A DNA stretch of 64,000 nucleotides from Trileptium ribeirensis. Taxonomy: Eukaryota; Nematoda; Enoplea; Enoplida; Thoracostomopsidae. The stretch covers positions 1 through 64,000 of the forward strand of contig JASANE010028963.1 of assembly GCA_030248225.1 (NCBI GenBank), read 5' to 3'. This document shows, piece by piece, positions 24,550 to 38,400 of this stretch. How positions within the stretch are numbered: the stretch's first letter is position 1; the number at the start of each line of letters is the position of its first letter. The notes under the pieces are model-generated. The model was not told the origin of the DNA, made no database searches, and saw nothing but the letters and a program-made list of their open reading frames with translations. A program made the translations under genes and the position numbers.

Positions 24550-25490
24550 TTCCATGAAGACGCTGGATACCGCAGCTTATGCTGGTCATGGTTGAGCACG
24601 CAATGTATCGTCATCAATATGAGCTCTCGAATCTCAACGTCCTAACCATCTTAGCGCTGTGCCTGCGCACCTTTGACCCCTATTGTTTGAAGTCACTCGT
24701 ATTTTACCGTCTACATGCAACTTAAAAAGGGAAAGGCACAGGTCCATGGCACCGACTCAGAACATATGATTCAGCGCTGTGCTAATCTCCTTAACCGTGA
24801 AATGTACGGACCAGCATCAACATCTACAAACTATATAGATACGCCATCGATATAAGTACAAGGAAAATATATGAAGGATTTATATGAGTCAAGCCTACAT
24901 TATTGCTCTTATCTGCTGTGACTCCCATGCTTGAAATCACAGAAACAGTAAAAAAACATTATTTCTACTAGGCACCTAGGCATACTGTTCCTTTGCTGGA
25001 ATAGTCTCTTTTATGCTTTCTTATGCCGTCTAGCTGATAAGTCGCGTGCGTAACTGCCAACCCCCGATGCGTTGGACGAATTTTAACTTAATTTGACTTG
25101 TAAAGTTCCTGAGATATTTACTGGATTTTATAATATCATATTCAAGCGCTATTTTGAGCCGATAGCAGCGCTCCAAGGCCACAACATAGATTGTGTTTTG
25201 TTTATTTTTGACACATATTTAATTGAGAACTAATTGATGCTCAAAATGACTGATTGTTGTTGTTCTTCTAAGCGTGCAAATTAGCTGAAACATTTAGGAT
25301 TCACAGTTTGCCACTTGGTCTCTAAATGTATATTTGGTTGGATGAATTCTAGAAGCCGGATAACGTCTAAGTGTTCTGGTTCAAACGCCTTAACAAATAT
25401 AGATTTGTACGATAAAGCAAAAGCGAAGAAATATTGGCGAGAAAACCCATGCCTGGAAAACCCAATATTCTACTGAAATCCGTAACATTT
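24550..25490. other. Stretch without recognisable gene
   Basis: The first few hundred bases may be the decayed tail of the LINE remnant. Otherwise AT-rich DNA with nothing I can support. Confidence 0.4.
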
Positions 25491-25501
25491 GCGGGTACGT
25501 T

Positions 25502-25880
25502 TGAATGACAATCAACTAAAATTCAAAAGTTCTGCAAAGAAATACTTTTAGTTTCCATTTCCACCACATCCGACCAGAGCAGACTTATAAACATGCGCTA
25601 GTAACTAATTTCTGTGCAAATTTACTTTATTAGTAAGATATGTGACTAGGCGTTTTGTGTCGCTCTGTACTTGCTTTGAAGATACATTTGATTAACAATT
25701 AACTAAAATTCACAAATTCAGCAACGAAATAATTTCAGTTTTCAATTTCCGCCACCACCACCAATGCTGGCTTATTAAACCATGCACATGTGCTAGTAGC
25801 TATTTTCAGTGCAAATTTACTTTATTAGTAAAATAAGTGAATAGGCGTTTTATGTCGTTCTGTACTTGTACTTTGATAAT
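25502..25880. repeat. Tandem duplication of a segment of about 190 bp
   Basis: Two adjacent diverged copies share AACTAAAATTCA, TTTCCACC-like, GCAAATTTACTTTATTAGTA, TAGGCGTTTT.TGTCG and TCTGTACTTG in the same order. It lies about 0.5 kb upstream of the DEG/ENaC start codon. Confidence 0.75.
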
Positions 25881-26353
25881 AGTTCAGTGAAACTCGTGAG
25901 CCAAACATAAATTTTGGGAATATACGTAATTATCTGTATAAAATTAAATAAATAAATAAATTTAGATTAAAATGATATATTATAGTTATAAACTTTACTA
26001 TTAATTATAAATTTCAATTTGAAAGAAAAATATCCGAGTTTTTTTCCAATGCAAAGAAATTTTGGTTGTATTCATTGTTTTTGACAAACACAGGCTGTAG
26101 TGGGGTTTTATCTTACTACCATAATAAATATGTTATATTTTTAGGACGAGATTACAATAGCGTGTGCTGAAATTGCAAATAAATTGATTTCAACTTAATC
26201 ATAAGTTTCATATTGTAAAGTAATTAATATTTTCATGCTTGTTCCATGTTGAAACGCATATTGTACGGCTTTGTAAATGTACGTAAAAGTAAAATTATAT
26301 ATTTTGGGCCAAAATTTAGCTCGTAAACCACAATAAAAACGCTTTATTTGAAA

Positions 26354-26424
26354 ATGGGACGCGTTGCTTTGGAAGAATTTGCACGAAACACAACAATCCA
26401 TGGATTTCGTGAACTATTTACAAA
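26354..26424 (+). CDS. DEG/ENaC exon 1: start codon and His-Gly gating motif
   Basis: This 71-nt exon was too short for a plain ORF scan. It encodes MGRVALEEFARNTTIHGF and continues to residue 23. The F.(R/E)NTT.HG pattern is the family's N-terminal gating signature, in which the His-Gly pair controls open probability. It ends in AA followed by the donor GTAAGG, phase 2, which fits the single G that opens exon 2. The cytoplasmic part before the motif is only about 14 residues. Confidence 0.88.
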
Positions 26425-29400
26425 GTAAGGATTTTAATTGTCTCTCCAACTTAATCCCGATACAGCCCCAGCTAAACTGTAGATGAAAATAAAAAAAATT
26501 GTACCTTTATGGTTCCAAACCGATGTAAACATTTCAAAATGAGATTACAATTATTAAATAAATATACGCTTTAGGTTTATTTGTAATATTGGTTTTATGA
26601 ACATATAAATCACGTCTTTAGGCACTGAAGGCGAAACAAACTGTATGCCTTTCCTTATAAAAGGTTTATAATGGTCGAGTTGGCAATCCTAGGTCACATC
26701 GATCAATAATTGTTAGATTAATATGATAAATTTGATGCGTTTAGATTTCAGAATATCACCTGCACACGATAGCAGCGCTGTCGAAAAAGTTCACTCACAC
26801 GTTCAAACATTTCGCTCAAAATAATTTGAGCTCAAGCTTTGATCAAAATTTGAAAACATTTTTTTGGCATTTTTGAATAATTTGAACGTACGAACACTGT
26901 TTAATCTTTTACTAGCTTATTGCTTCATCCACTAGGTGACAACGAAATGATTTTAAATGTTTTTGAGCCCATAACTTTGAAACATAATGGTTAGTAAGAT
27001 TTTTAGATTATAAATTACAGTTAAATTCTGATCAAATTTTGATCAAAATTTGTTGAAAATGTTCGAATGTATGAACGCACCAATAAAGCGATAGCGATAT
27101 CCTACTTGCAACCGCTGGTAGGTTGGCAATGGTATACTATTTAACACCCAAACTGAAATGTGTACAGTGTTGTACATCGGGCATTTTGGGAAACTGAAAT
27201 GATGTTAATAATTGTTTCCTCCCTAATTTGTTACCCTTGCTGACTATACCAGACAGTAGGTTGGTAGAGGGATGCTATTTGGCAACCAAACGGAAATGTA
27301 TATAGTGTTGTACATGGGGCATTTTGTGCCACTGAACTGATGTTGACAATTCTTTCCTCCCTAATTTATTGCCACAGCTGACTATAACTGACATCATGTT
27401 GTATCACCTATTGTAACAATAAGCAGTGACATATTTTGCGTTTCAATGTTTCAACTGCAAATTCATAAGTTCGCACAAGATGATTATGCTTTATATATAT
27501 TTAGAATAGCCTTATTTAATAAAATTCTAGCGTAATTATGCTTAATCTTAAGTATAATTATGCTTATTGCAATCTTTTAGCAAAACTTGATACCATTAAT
27601 GCCAACTAACATTGCTAAATATAAGTAGATTTTAGCTTTATTTTTGATATATATTTTTCAAGATATTTAGCATAATAATGCTTCTAAGTTTTAGCTTAAT
27701 TTATGCTAAACATTTTAGGTAATTAATTTAGAATAATTATGTATAGTATGCTGAAAATGAATGGTTTTCGCTCCGGGACCTTCGGGTTTTTATGTGTAGT
27801 CTAAGATTAAACGCTAACAATAAAACTAACAGCTTTAAATGTTTTCTTATGTTACGATGTATATCTGGGTTTATGTGAGCTATGAGATTCAAATTAAAAC
27901 ATCGTTGTATACTATTGATGCCTAGAGTCCGTCAGCTTAGATAAGTAGCATAGTTTCTGGGATAGTGTATTAGGCAGGAAGCCGCGGATGTACCAGAAAC
28001 TCTTGGACAGACAGACACTGAATCTGGCCAGAGGGACACAGCTTAATCGCCTTTCACATATAAACGTGGACATCATTTTTATGTCATATTTTATTGGGGG
28101 AGCCCAAATGCTTCTACAGAGGTTCGTCCTTCGTCTCTGCACTTCGCTACAGTAAGCCAAGGGTGGTAGTCGATAGTTTTCCCGTTTTCTGCAATTTTTT
28201 TCTGGTAGCTTTTCCATATTCATTACTGTGCAAATTTTGGTTCATAATTACTAAATGGTTTCAGCTTGCTTCGCGCCTGAGGGGTACGAATGACGAGTAC
28301 GACGCTGAGGCGTAGGTATGGCTTAGGGGAATCAACACTACCCTAATCGACACCTATGCGTATATACTAGCTATGTGATCCAACTTGAAAATATCCCAAG
28401 TTAAATTCACAATTATCACACCGCAAGTTTAATATTTACTCGTAAATTATAGTGCTTACTTGTTTTCAGGCGTTCGCTGTTGGTTCGATGCTTATGGGGC
28501 GCTACGCTAATATCATCGTTTATCGCTCTATCGTACCAAACATCGCGTACAATAACCGAATTTCTATCATATCCATCAGCAATGCGTGCATTGACGATGA
28601 AAATTGAAACGTTTCCGCCGGTAATATTTTGTACCAACCAAGCAATTTCAGTTTCACGTGCGCTTCAATTTCAAAATCGATTTCAAGGCGATCAGAATTT
28701 TTACTATCTTGATAGTTATGATCGTGATCATCGATTTGATGGTAACTTTGATGCACTAGCGTATATCGTTTCATATTGGACGTTTGTTTCTTGTCCAATA
28801 TACAGTGGTCAACATTGTGATATCGCTCGATTAAAAGCAGCACAAGATCGCCTAATGAAAGGTAGCAATTCGTCAACAATACGACAGCTACTCGAACGTC
28901 TAACGATGGAACCGTATCAAGTATTTTTGCCGCATCACGACATTGCTTACGTCGCAAAAAGCTCAGTCCCTCGCTACGGATGCTATCGTATTGAATTTGC
29001 GTAAGATGCTCGTTATAATAAATATTGTTCGACTCAGCCGTCATTCAGTCACGTGTTAACATATTCCAACTTTGGTTAGGCTTTTAGTGGACTAAATTCG
29101 GGAAAAATACGCAACTTTTGCAATAAATCCATCAACTTTATAGAAGAAAAAGCACAACCCATTTTGCTATTTTGTCGCAAAGATATAGTCACCTAGTAGT
29201 GCTAGTAGTAGTTTTACTAGTTCTGCTATGTCTAAGTTAGAGGTTGCGACGTCGACGGTCCAAACCAATTTCCGCTCATTTCTTCATTATAATCTCATGA
29301 CGACTTCTTTTTTATTTCTCTTTTTTCAATTATTAAAATCCAACGATTTTTACGGTAGTTGGAATTCGCCGATCTAAGTGATTATTATATAATATAATAT

Positions 29401-32400
29401 TTGTTATTGAGCAAGTACTTTAATTAAGTGCTGTTATTTAATCGAGGTCGTTAAAGATGGGTTCAGTTTAGGATTTTCGCTTGCACAATGGGTGTAATAT
29501 ATACACAGTAAAGAGAAATCTTTGAACTAGCTTTTACTTTGCACTAAATATACACTGATTGACAGTGTATATTTAGCGATTAAATTAAATTTTTAAGATA
29601 AAATTTAATTTATTAATTCTTTTTTTATTTTTCAACAAAAATGTTTTAACTTTTTAGTTGATATGATTTTTGAATGGATTTGAGTTTCGCTCACAAAAAT
29701 TAATAAGCAACTTTTGACATCATACATGCTCATAGTGTAAGAAAGGGATTATTCCCACCGAGGTACCTCCCTCCCTGAGCGCAATGCGCCAATCACCACA
29801 TATCGTCCGAATCCCCTCCACCTCTCCATAAGTCGGGTGATCGCCACGGAGGCCGAAGGCCAACCTCTCGCCCGGGATGTCAGATGGTCTTGTAAAAATG
29901 ACACTGTTATGTTATGACACTGTCAAGATGATAACCAACTAATCATGTCACACATTAAAAAGTAGTAGCTCATAATACCATGACAGCATTGTATAGTTTG
30001 GGTTTGGTATTTTGTTTAGAAATCTCTTTATAACACCGCCGTGATGATAACCAACTAATCATGTAACACACTAAAAACAGTATCTCATAATACTATGGCA
30101 GCGTTGCATAGTTTGGGTTTGGTATATTGTTTAGAAATTCCTTTATGACACCGTCGTGATGATAACCAAGTAATCATGCAAACACTAAAAGCAGTAGCTA
30201 CTTATAAAATGGTTGCATGGCATAAATTGGGTTTGGCTTATTGTTTAGAAACCACTTTATGACACTGTCAAAATGATAACCAACTAATCATGTAACACAT
30301 TAAAAAGTAGCAGCTCATAATACCATGGCAGCATTGCATAGTTTCGGTTTGGTTTTTTGTTTAAAAATCTCTTTATGACATCGTAAAGATGATGACCAAC
30401 TAATTATGTAAATACTAAAAGGAGTAGCTCATTATAAAGTGGTTGCATTGCATAAATTATGGTTTGGTATATTGTTTAGAAACCTCTTTATGACACTATC
30501 AAGATGATAACCAATTAATCATGTAACAAATTAAAAGAGTAGTAGCTCATAATACCATGGCATCATTGTATTGTCTGGGTTTGGCATTTTGTTTAGAAAT
30601 CTCTTCATAACAGTGTCGTGATGATAACCAACTAATCACTTAACACATAAAAACCCAGTAACTCATAATAGCATGGCAGCGTTGGATAGTTTGGGTTTGG
30701 TATTTCGTTTAATAATCTCCTTATGGCACCGTAAAGATGATAACCAACTAATTATGTAAACACTAAAAACAGTAGCTCATAATACCATGGCAGCGTTGCA
30801 TAGTTTGGGTTTGGTATTTTGTTTAGAAATCTCCTTATGACACAGTCAAGATGATAACAAACTAATCATGTAACACATTAAAAAAAGTAGTAGCTCGTAA
30901 TACCTTGGCAGCATTGCATAGTTTGGGTTTGGTTTTTTGTTTAGAAATCTCTTTATGACACCGTAAACATAATAACCAACTAATTATGTAAACACTAAAA
31001 GGAGTAGCTCATTATAAAATGGTTGCATTGCATAAATTGGGCTTGGTATATTGTTTAAGAAACCTGTTTATGACACTGTCAAGATGATAACCAACTAATC
31101 ATATAACACATCAAAAAGGCAGTAGCTCATAATACCATGGCAGCATTGTATTGTTTGGGTTTGGTTTTTTGTTTAGAAATCTCTTCATAACAGTGTCGTG
31201 ATGATAACCAACTAATCATGTAACACATAAAAACCCAGTAACTCATAATAGCATGGCAGCGTTGGATAGTTTGGGTTTGGCATTTCGTTTAATAATCTCC
31301 TTATGGCACCGTAAAGATGATTACCAACTAATTATGTAAACACTAAAAGTAGTAGCTCATTATAAAATGGTTGCATTGCATAAATTGGGTTTGGTATATC
31401 GTTTAGAAACCTCTTTAGGACACTGTCAAGATGATAACCAATTAATCATGTAACACATTAAAAGAGTAGTAGCTCATAATACCATGGCATCATTGTATTG
31501 TCTGGGTTTGGTATTTTGTTTAGAAATCTTTTAATAGCACCGTCGTGATGATAACCAACTAATTATGTAAACACTAAAAGTAATAGCTCATTATAAAATG
31601 TTGCATTGCATAAATTGGGTTTGGTATATTGTTTAAGAAACCTCTTTATGACACTGTCAAGATGATAACCAACTAATCATGTAACACATTAAAATGTAGT
31701 AGCTCATAATACCATGGCAGAATTGCATAGTTTGGATTTGGTATTAGTTTAGAAATCTCTTTATAACACTGTCGTGATGGTAACCAACTAATCATGTAAC
31801 ACACTAAAAAACAGTAGCTCATAATACCATGGCAGTGTTGGATAGTTTGTGTTTGGTTTTTTCTCTTTATGACCGTAAAGATGATAACCAGCTAATTATG
31901 TAAACACTAAAAGGAGTAGCTCATTATAAAATGGTTGCATTGCATAAATTGGGTTTGGTATTTTGTTTAGTAATCTCTTTATGATACCGTAAAGGTTATA
32001 ACCAACTAATTATGTAAATACTAAAACTAGTAGCTCATTATAAAATGTTGCATTGCATAAATTGGGTTTGGTATATTGTTTAAGAAACCTCTTTATGACA
32101 CTGTCAAGATGATAACCAACTAATCATGTAACACATTAAACTGTAGTAGCTCATAATACCATGGCATCATTGTATTGTCTGGGTTTGGTATTTTGTTTAG
32201 AAATCTTTTTATAGCACCGTCGTGATGATAACCAACTAATCATGCAACACATAAAAAAGCAGTAACTCATAATACCATGGAAGCGTTGGATAGTTTGGAT
32301 TTGGTATTTTGTTTAGTAATCTCTTTAGGACACTGCCAAGATGATAACCAACTAATCATGTAACACATTAAAAAAGTAGTAGCTCATTATTAATTGGTTT

Positions 32401-35400
32401 CATTGCATAAATTGGGATTGGTATATTGTTTAGAAACCTCTTTATAACACCGTAGTGATGATAACCAACTAATCATGTAACACACTAAAAACAGTAGCTC
32501 ATAATACCATGGCAGCGTTGCATAGTTTGGGTTTGGTATTTTGTTTAGAAATCTCCTTATGACACTGTCAAGATGATAACAAACTAATCATGTAACACAT
32601 TAAAAAAAGTAGTAGCTCGTAATACCATGGCAGCATTGCATAGTTTGGGTTTGGTTTTTTTGTTTAGAAATCTCTTTATGACACCGTAAACATGATAACC
32701 AACTAATTATGTAAAAACCAAAAGGAGTAGCTCATTATAAAATGGTTGCATTGCATAAATTGGGCTTGGTATATTGTTTAAGAAACCTGTTTATGACACT
32801 GTCAAGATGATAACCAACTAATCATATAACACATCAAAAAGGCAGTAGCTCATAATACCATGGCAGCATTGTATTGTTTGGGTTTGGTTTTTTGTTTAGA
32901 AATCTCTTCATAACAGTGTCGTGATTATAACCAACTAATCATGTAACACATAAAAACCCAGTAACTCATAATAGCATGGCAGCGTTGGATAGTTTGGGTT
33001 TGGTATTTCGTTTAATAATCTCCTTATGGCACCGTAAAGATGATAACCAACTAATTATGTAAACACTAAAAGTATTAGCTCATTATAAAATGGTTGCATT
33101 GCATAAATTGGGTTTGGTATATTGTTTAGAAACCTCTTTAGGACACTGTGAAGATGATAACCAACTATTCATGTAACACATTAAAAAAAGTAGAATTACA
33201 TAATACCATGGCGGTATTGCATAGTTTGGGTTTGGAATTTTCTTTAGAAATTTGTTTATAGCATCTTCGTGATGATAACTAACTAATGATGTTAACGCTA
33301 AGAAATAGTAGCTCATCAAAAGTTTATAAATCGGTGTTACAGCTTGTATCATCGTAGTTGTTTAAGTGAATGCGCACATTTAGAATATCTATTTTTGAAG
33401 AAAAACCGAACAATTAATAGAATTAAATAGAAATATTTTTATCAGGATAGTCCAAAATGGATTAGTATATGCATGTTGAAATGATTTTTTTATGGCTTTT
33501 GAATTTGGGAAAAGACATTAGAAAACAAGAATATTATCTGTTCGTAAACATTTGGAATTATATTTATTCCTAATAACTTTGTTAACTATAACCGCACTAG
33601 ACGTCGACAATTCATGACACAACATTCGATTCCGGTGTACCTAAGACTCACTTTGCTGACGGAGCTTTGAATATTTATTCGAAATAGTTTGCTGACGGAG
33701 CTTTGAATTAATTTGAATATTTATTCGACATTTTGACAAACTATGGTGCTTTTTGTTTTCGAAACTAAAGTATTTTCAAGCTTCTCAGCATATATTAATT
33801 TCACTGACGTAAGCATCGTTTATATTGGTTGCTCGGATGCTCCCGATGCCACTGTGTTATTGTAACCATACTCCTTGTAGTAACCAACACTCTGCTCGCA
33901 CATATATTTACACTTTTGTTCTTAATCTTTATGCTTAAATCGTTTCACTCTATACTAGGGTCATCTAACTTAAAACATTTTTCAGCGTTCCAGTAAAGCT
34001 CAAGTCTGGATCAACTAAATGTGTTTATTTATTATTTTCAGAAACGATGTTATCAATCAACTAATCGAACCACGCGTTAGTGTTTACGTCAATCTCAATG
34101 CAACATCACGTAATATCCTCGACCGTCGCTATCGTATCGACTACTCACATCAACTTGCATTCGGCGATCCTTTTCGTACAAAACAGCATTTTGTCGAGCT
34201 ACAACCGTCGATTAACTACGATATTCTACTCCGAATTCAACAACTAAGTCGTATCAACAAAAAATCGGATCCTTGTATCGAGCCAGGAGCTAAAAATCGA
34301 AAACTCCATCACCAAGTTTGTTCGCAACGATGCTTGTCGCTAAAAATGTACGAATGCTTCAATTGTAGTACGTTTAGCGGCTATTTTGATGCTAATTTTA
34401 CACGATTTTGTAGTTTTCTCGATACGACAAATATGATTCGGCACAATATTTCTGCGGTGATACGATGTGTACATCAATTTCCGGCAAGGGTTCATCAGTG
34501 TCAGGAAGGTTGCTTATCCTATTGTAAAGAGTGGCGATTTGAGTCGTCAGTTATCCCGACTGATACTGTTGATTTTGGTGGTCCAGGTGTTAGTAGAATT
34601 ACCGTTCGACTTATGGAGCATCTCAGCAGTACGCTTTGGGAAGAACAGCATATATACTCAATCGGTAAGCTAAGCTTATTTTTTGACATCAAGCAGTATC
34701 GTCAATATTTATAAATAAATAATACTATGGTCGGTAAACAGAATCTAAGCAAAATAATACAATGTATTTTATGAAGTAGTTTGTTTCATGTAATCAAAAT
34801 ATATACCAAGTTTTGGTTCGCCATAATCATAGTACTTTTTCATTGTATAACCAAGCACAATAGCAGACTTCACATGCGACCTCCTGTTACGATGTATGCA
34901 GCGTACATAATAAAATAATGGTAGTGACCAGTTTTCCATTTAATTCTAGTAAGAACAATTTTATATAAATGTATATATTTGAGATCAAATCTTGTCGACG
35001 TAATTCGATTTTTAGATAACCGCCACCTTACTATTTGTTGCATTTTCTCGGTGTAGAATGCGCTTTACACAGTGTACTAGTTGGATTAACTAATAACATG
35101 TTAAAATAGCTTTAGTTTCAAAAAAATTAGTATTGTTTACCTCAAAACTCAATTGAGGCATTTGATTGAAACCAGATTTTTAAAAGAGCATAAGACTGTA
35201 CTAAAATGTGTACTTTTGTGATTTTAATACTTTTTGCTATCAAAATTAAACTTGGGTTATGAAAAATTAAATCGAACGTTGATAATTTTGGAGATTTGAG
35301 CGAGAAAAATTGCAAAGTTTGACTACTAATTTTACTATTACCGTGATATATAAATTAAAATAATGTGGTGTCCTCTTGACATTGAGGGTTTCATCTAAGG

Positions 35401-38400
35401 GGTGTCGGAAAAGTTGTCACAGAGATAACTGGCTTGTGGCCGCCAACCGTCCATAGCGACGTTGCGTTTCGATCTTTCGATGCAGGTTCTTCCTATCGTT
35501 GTGAAGCAGAATTCACCAAGCGTTGGATTGTTCACCCACCAATAGGGAACTTCATCTGGGTTTAGACGGTCATCAGACAATTTAGCTTTAACCTTCTGAC
35601 GTAAAGGCGTTCGTTGAAAATTTTGGCAATTTGAGCGAGAAAAATTGCAAAGTTTGATTATTACTTCTACACTACCATGATACATAAATTATAGAAATAT
35701 GGTGTACGAAAATGATTCATGTGTTAGCTTATAAGTCAGCCGAAACGCAATTTAATTGCAACTACATCGATATATTTTAAATATAGCAAATGCCGCCTTC
35801 GAAAACGTTAGTTGACTATAAGTTAACACCATTAAAATTGAATATAGCAAAAGCGCGGAAACAGCGAAGCATTCGGGAATTTGTTGGGTTTCCACCTGAA
35901 AAACATATTTTATATTTTACTTTAGAAAATGAAGTATTACTTCCCGTTCATGTAATTTTTAATTGTGCTACGCAATTGTTTTTGTGACTAGCTCTCTATA
36001 CTTCCTACTCTTTTCTTAGCTAACACTTAACACTACACATGAACTAACCTTTGAAATAATATAAGTCGTTATTCTCATGAGCAGCATTACACGGCACTAG
36101 CTCGTTTAAAGTAGAACATATTCGTTTATTGAGTATAATAAAATTTTCTTACACGGAGTACTCTGTTATTAACCTGGATTTGATAACAAGATAGCTTTCG
36201 GCCTTACCAAACGCTTATTTTGGGGATCATCATGCACACGGCCCCAGCTTTTCTGAGTAGCTCGGACCTCCATGTTTCGAGGTGTGACGGTCGAGATGCT
36301 ATGATCAATTCAACCATCTTCCTCTCGAAACTGGCAGTCTGACATAACCCTATAAAACTAGAGACATCCTAGCACCGCTCTCTCCAGCCAACGGATCTGT
36401 TCATGATGCCTCCAGAAATTGGGGGGGGGGTAGGACCGAAGCGTCCAAATCATCAATTCAGCTATATCATTACAATAAAGAAAAGCTCCGTACTCATGGT
36501 ACAACAAATTCTCCTATAGTTTTCAAATACGATTAGTTCCAAAACATGCTGAATCTGGGCTGCATTTGCTTGCGCAGAATCACAACTATAGCCAAATCGA
36601 TTCGATTTTAATTTGGTTTATTTTTGAACATTCGGTTAATCCAAAATAATTTAGTGCGTTTTTCGTCAACCCAGAACAAGCCGTTTGCCGCAGCTGCGGC
36701 TTGAAAATGAGCATTTAGACTCTGGGCCTCGTACAGAAGCCAGTGCTCTGTTTAAGAAATGCTGCTGTGTACTTTAAGACACGTTGTAGAGCGACTGAAT
36801 AACAAAACACGTGCAAACGCATGACTTAGAGCAAACAGCAAAGAAAATCATAGCAAATTGTACCGCACTGCTAAACAAATGTGTTGAGATTTCTGAAAGA
36901 AATACTTATGTTTTTCATCACTATATGAGATTAAAACGCCCAACGCCAAACTTTTTGCATTGTGTGTTTCACTTTCGAAGAGATATCAATTTTTTTGTTT
37001 AAATTCTGAAGGACTACACAAATACTTGAACAGCGGAAGGCCCATATTAGAAAATAATCATTCCATTAGGCGCAACTATGATTATTAATTTGTAAATGCT
37101 TTTCTACAAATAATCCGTTAGCTTTGTACATCTACCAATAGATATGGGTGACGATCTGTTCCTTCCTCGTGTCTGCGTCAAATTTGTCATTTTACGACTT
37201 GTTACAAGAATTAGCTAAAGATTCGTTGCTGCACCACAGATGAAATTACGGAGCAGAAAGTCTTCCGTATAAATAAATGTCTTGGGTAGAATTGCACATT
37301 CATGTCTAGTTATTCTTTTAATAAAGAGTATTGTTCCACCGCTCCCCCTTCGCCCAATGATCATATAAATGTCTTATTTCTCTAAGATTAAGCCAAAGCC
37401 AAAGAACTAACAACTGAGTATCTAATGTTTGCTCCTAATTCTTAAAATCCATTACCATAAGAGGAAGCATGACATGATCTAAATTGTATACCGCTATAGG
37501 TACTCTCGTTTCAAACTTGGGTGGTATGGTATCGCTAATTTTCGTCGTGTCCATTGCCATAAGAGGAAGCGTGGCATGATCCAAATTGTATACCTTTATA
37601 GGTACTCTCGTTCAAAGTTGGGTGGTATGGTATCGTTATTTTGCGGCGTGTCCATTGCCATAAGAGGAAGCGTGACATGATCTAAATAGTTTACCGTTAT
37701 AGGTACTCTCGTTTCAAACATAGGTGGTATGGTACCGTTATTTTGCAGCGTGTCCATTGCCATAAGAGGAAGCGTGACATGATCTAAATTGTATACCGTT
37801 ATAGGTACTCTCGTTTCAAACCTAGGTGGTATGGTATCGTTATTTTGCGGCGTGTCCATTGCTATAAGAGGAAGCGTGAAATGATCTAAATTGTATACCG
37901 TTATAGGTACTCTCGTTTCAAATATGGGTGGTATGGTATCGTTATTCTGCGGCGCGTCCATTATATCGCTGTTCCAATGTGTCTATTGGTTGTGTTGTAC
38001 CCGCATGGCTGAGTCTGGTGAAACTGAAACTGGTTTTGCTTACCGTTTTACCAATCCAGCAGCAGTTAGATTATCGGCTCGTGGAAGTTGTGTACACTAC
38101 AGTAAACGTAAAGCAAGTTGCCGAATTTCGCGAAAACTTCGACGTTCTAAAACAACTAACGCTGCTGTTGTTGTTGGAACCAAATTGAGAAATCGAACTA
38201 AACCAAAACGTAACACGATCGCCTCGATGAGCAGATGTCGAGAATGTAAGGAACCAGTCGAGTTGGAACCACGAATTCGATGGCAACACGATATGGGCAG
38301 CCGACTGCTAAGTACTGACAGTGACTATAATGGAAGAGACTATGTCGCGAGTGCCACAGCGATCCCATCCCAAAGCGACACCATTTTGTCAACGGCGATA

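Larger units (their letters stand above)
26425..28469 (+). other. DEG/ENaC intron 1
   Basis: The 2045-bp intron has donor GTAAGG and acceptor TTGTTTTCAG. It contains a MITE-like segment (26765-27085), a tandem duplication (27110-27400) and a patch at 27480-27760 where TAATTATGCTTA-like words recur. Confidence 0.85.
29001..34041 (+). other. DEG/ENaC intron 2
   Basis: The 5041-bp intron has donor GTAAGA and acceptor TATTTTCAG. It is dominated by the minisatellite. Beyond the array (33320-34041) the only pattern is a short direct repeat at 33657-33735 (GCTGACGGAGCTTTGAAT twice). Confidence 0.85.
34665..37906 (+). other. DEG/ENaC intron 3
   Basis: The 3242-bp intron has donor GTAAGC. The acceptor is ACCGTTATAG, which has almost no pyrimidine tract. 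It holds the 28S rRNA fragment (35370-35608), a run of ten G (36421-36430), two unrecognised open stretches (35790-35987, 36811-37002) and the decoy boundary array (37448-37906). Confidence 0.85.

Noticed and set aside
28520..29044. 174-codon open frame on the - strand
   Set aside because: It is the shadow of DEG/ENaC exon 2, which has conserved motifs and splice sites on the + strand.
29890..33320. Possible CRISPR-like array (regular spacing)
   Set aside because: The whole unit of about 115 bp is repeated with no unique spacers, and the host is a eukaryote.
35395..35685. 96-codon open frame on the - strand
   Set aside because: It is the antisense of the 28S rRNA fragment, a well-known source of false proteins.
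37596..37961. 121-codon repetitive open frame on the - strand
   Set aside because: It is the antisense of the 102-bp exon-boundary array; the 34-residue period only mirrors the DNA unit.
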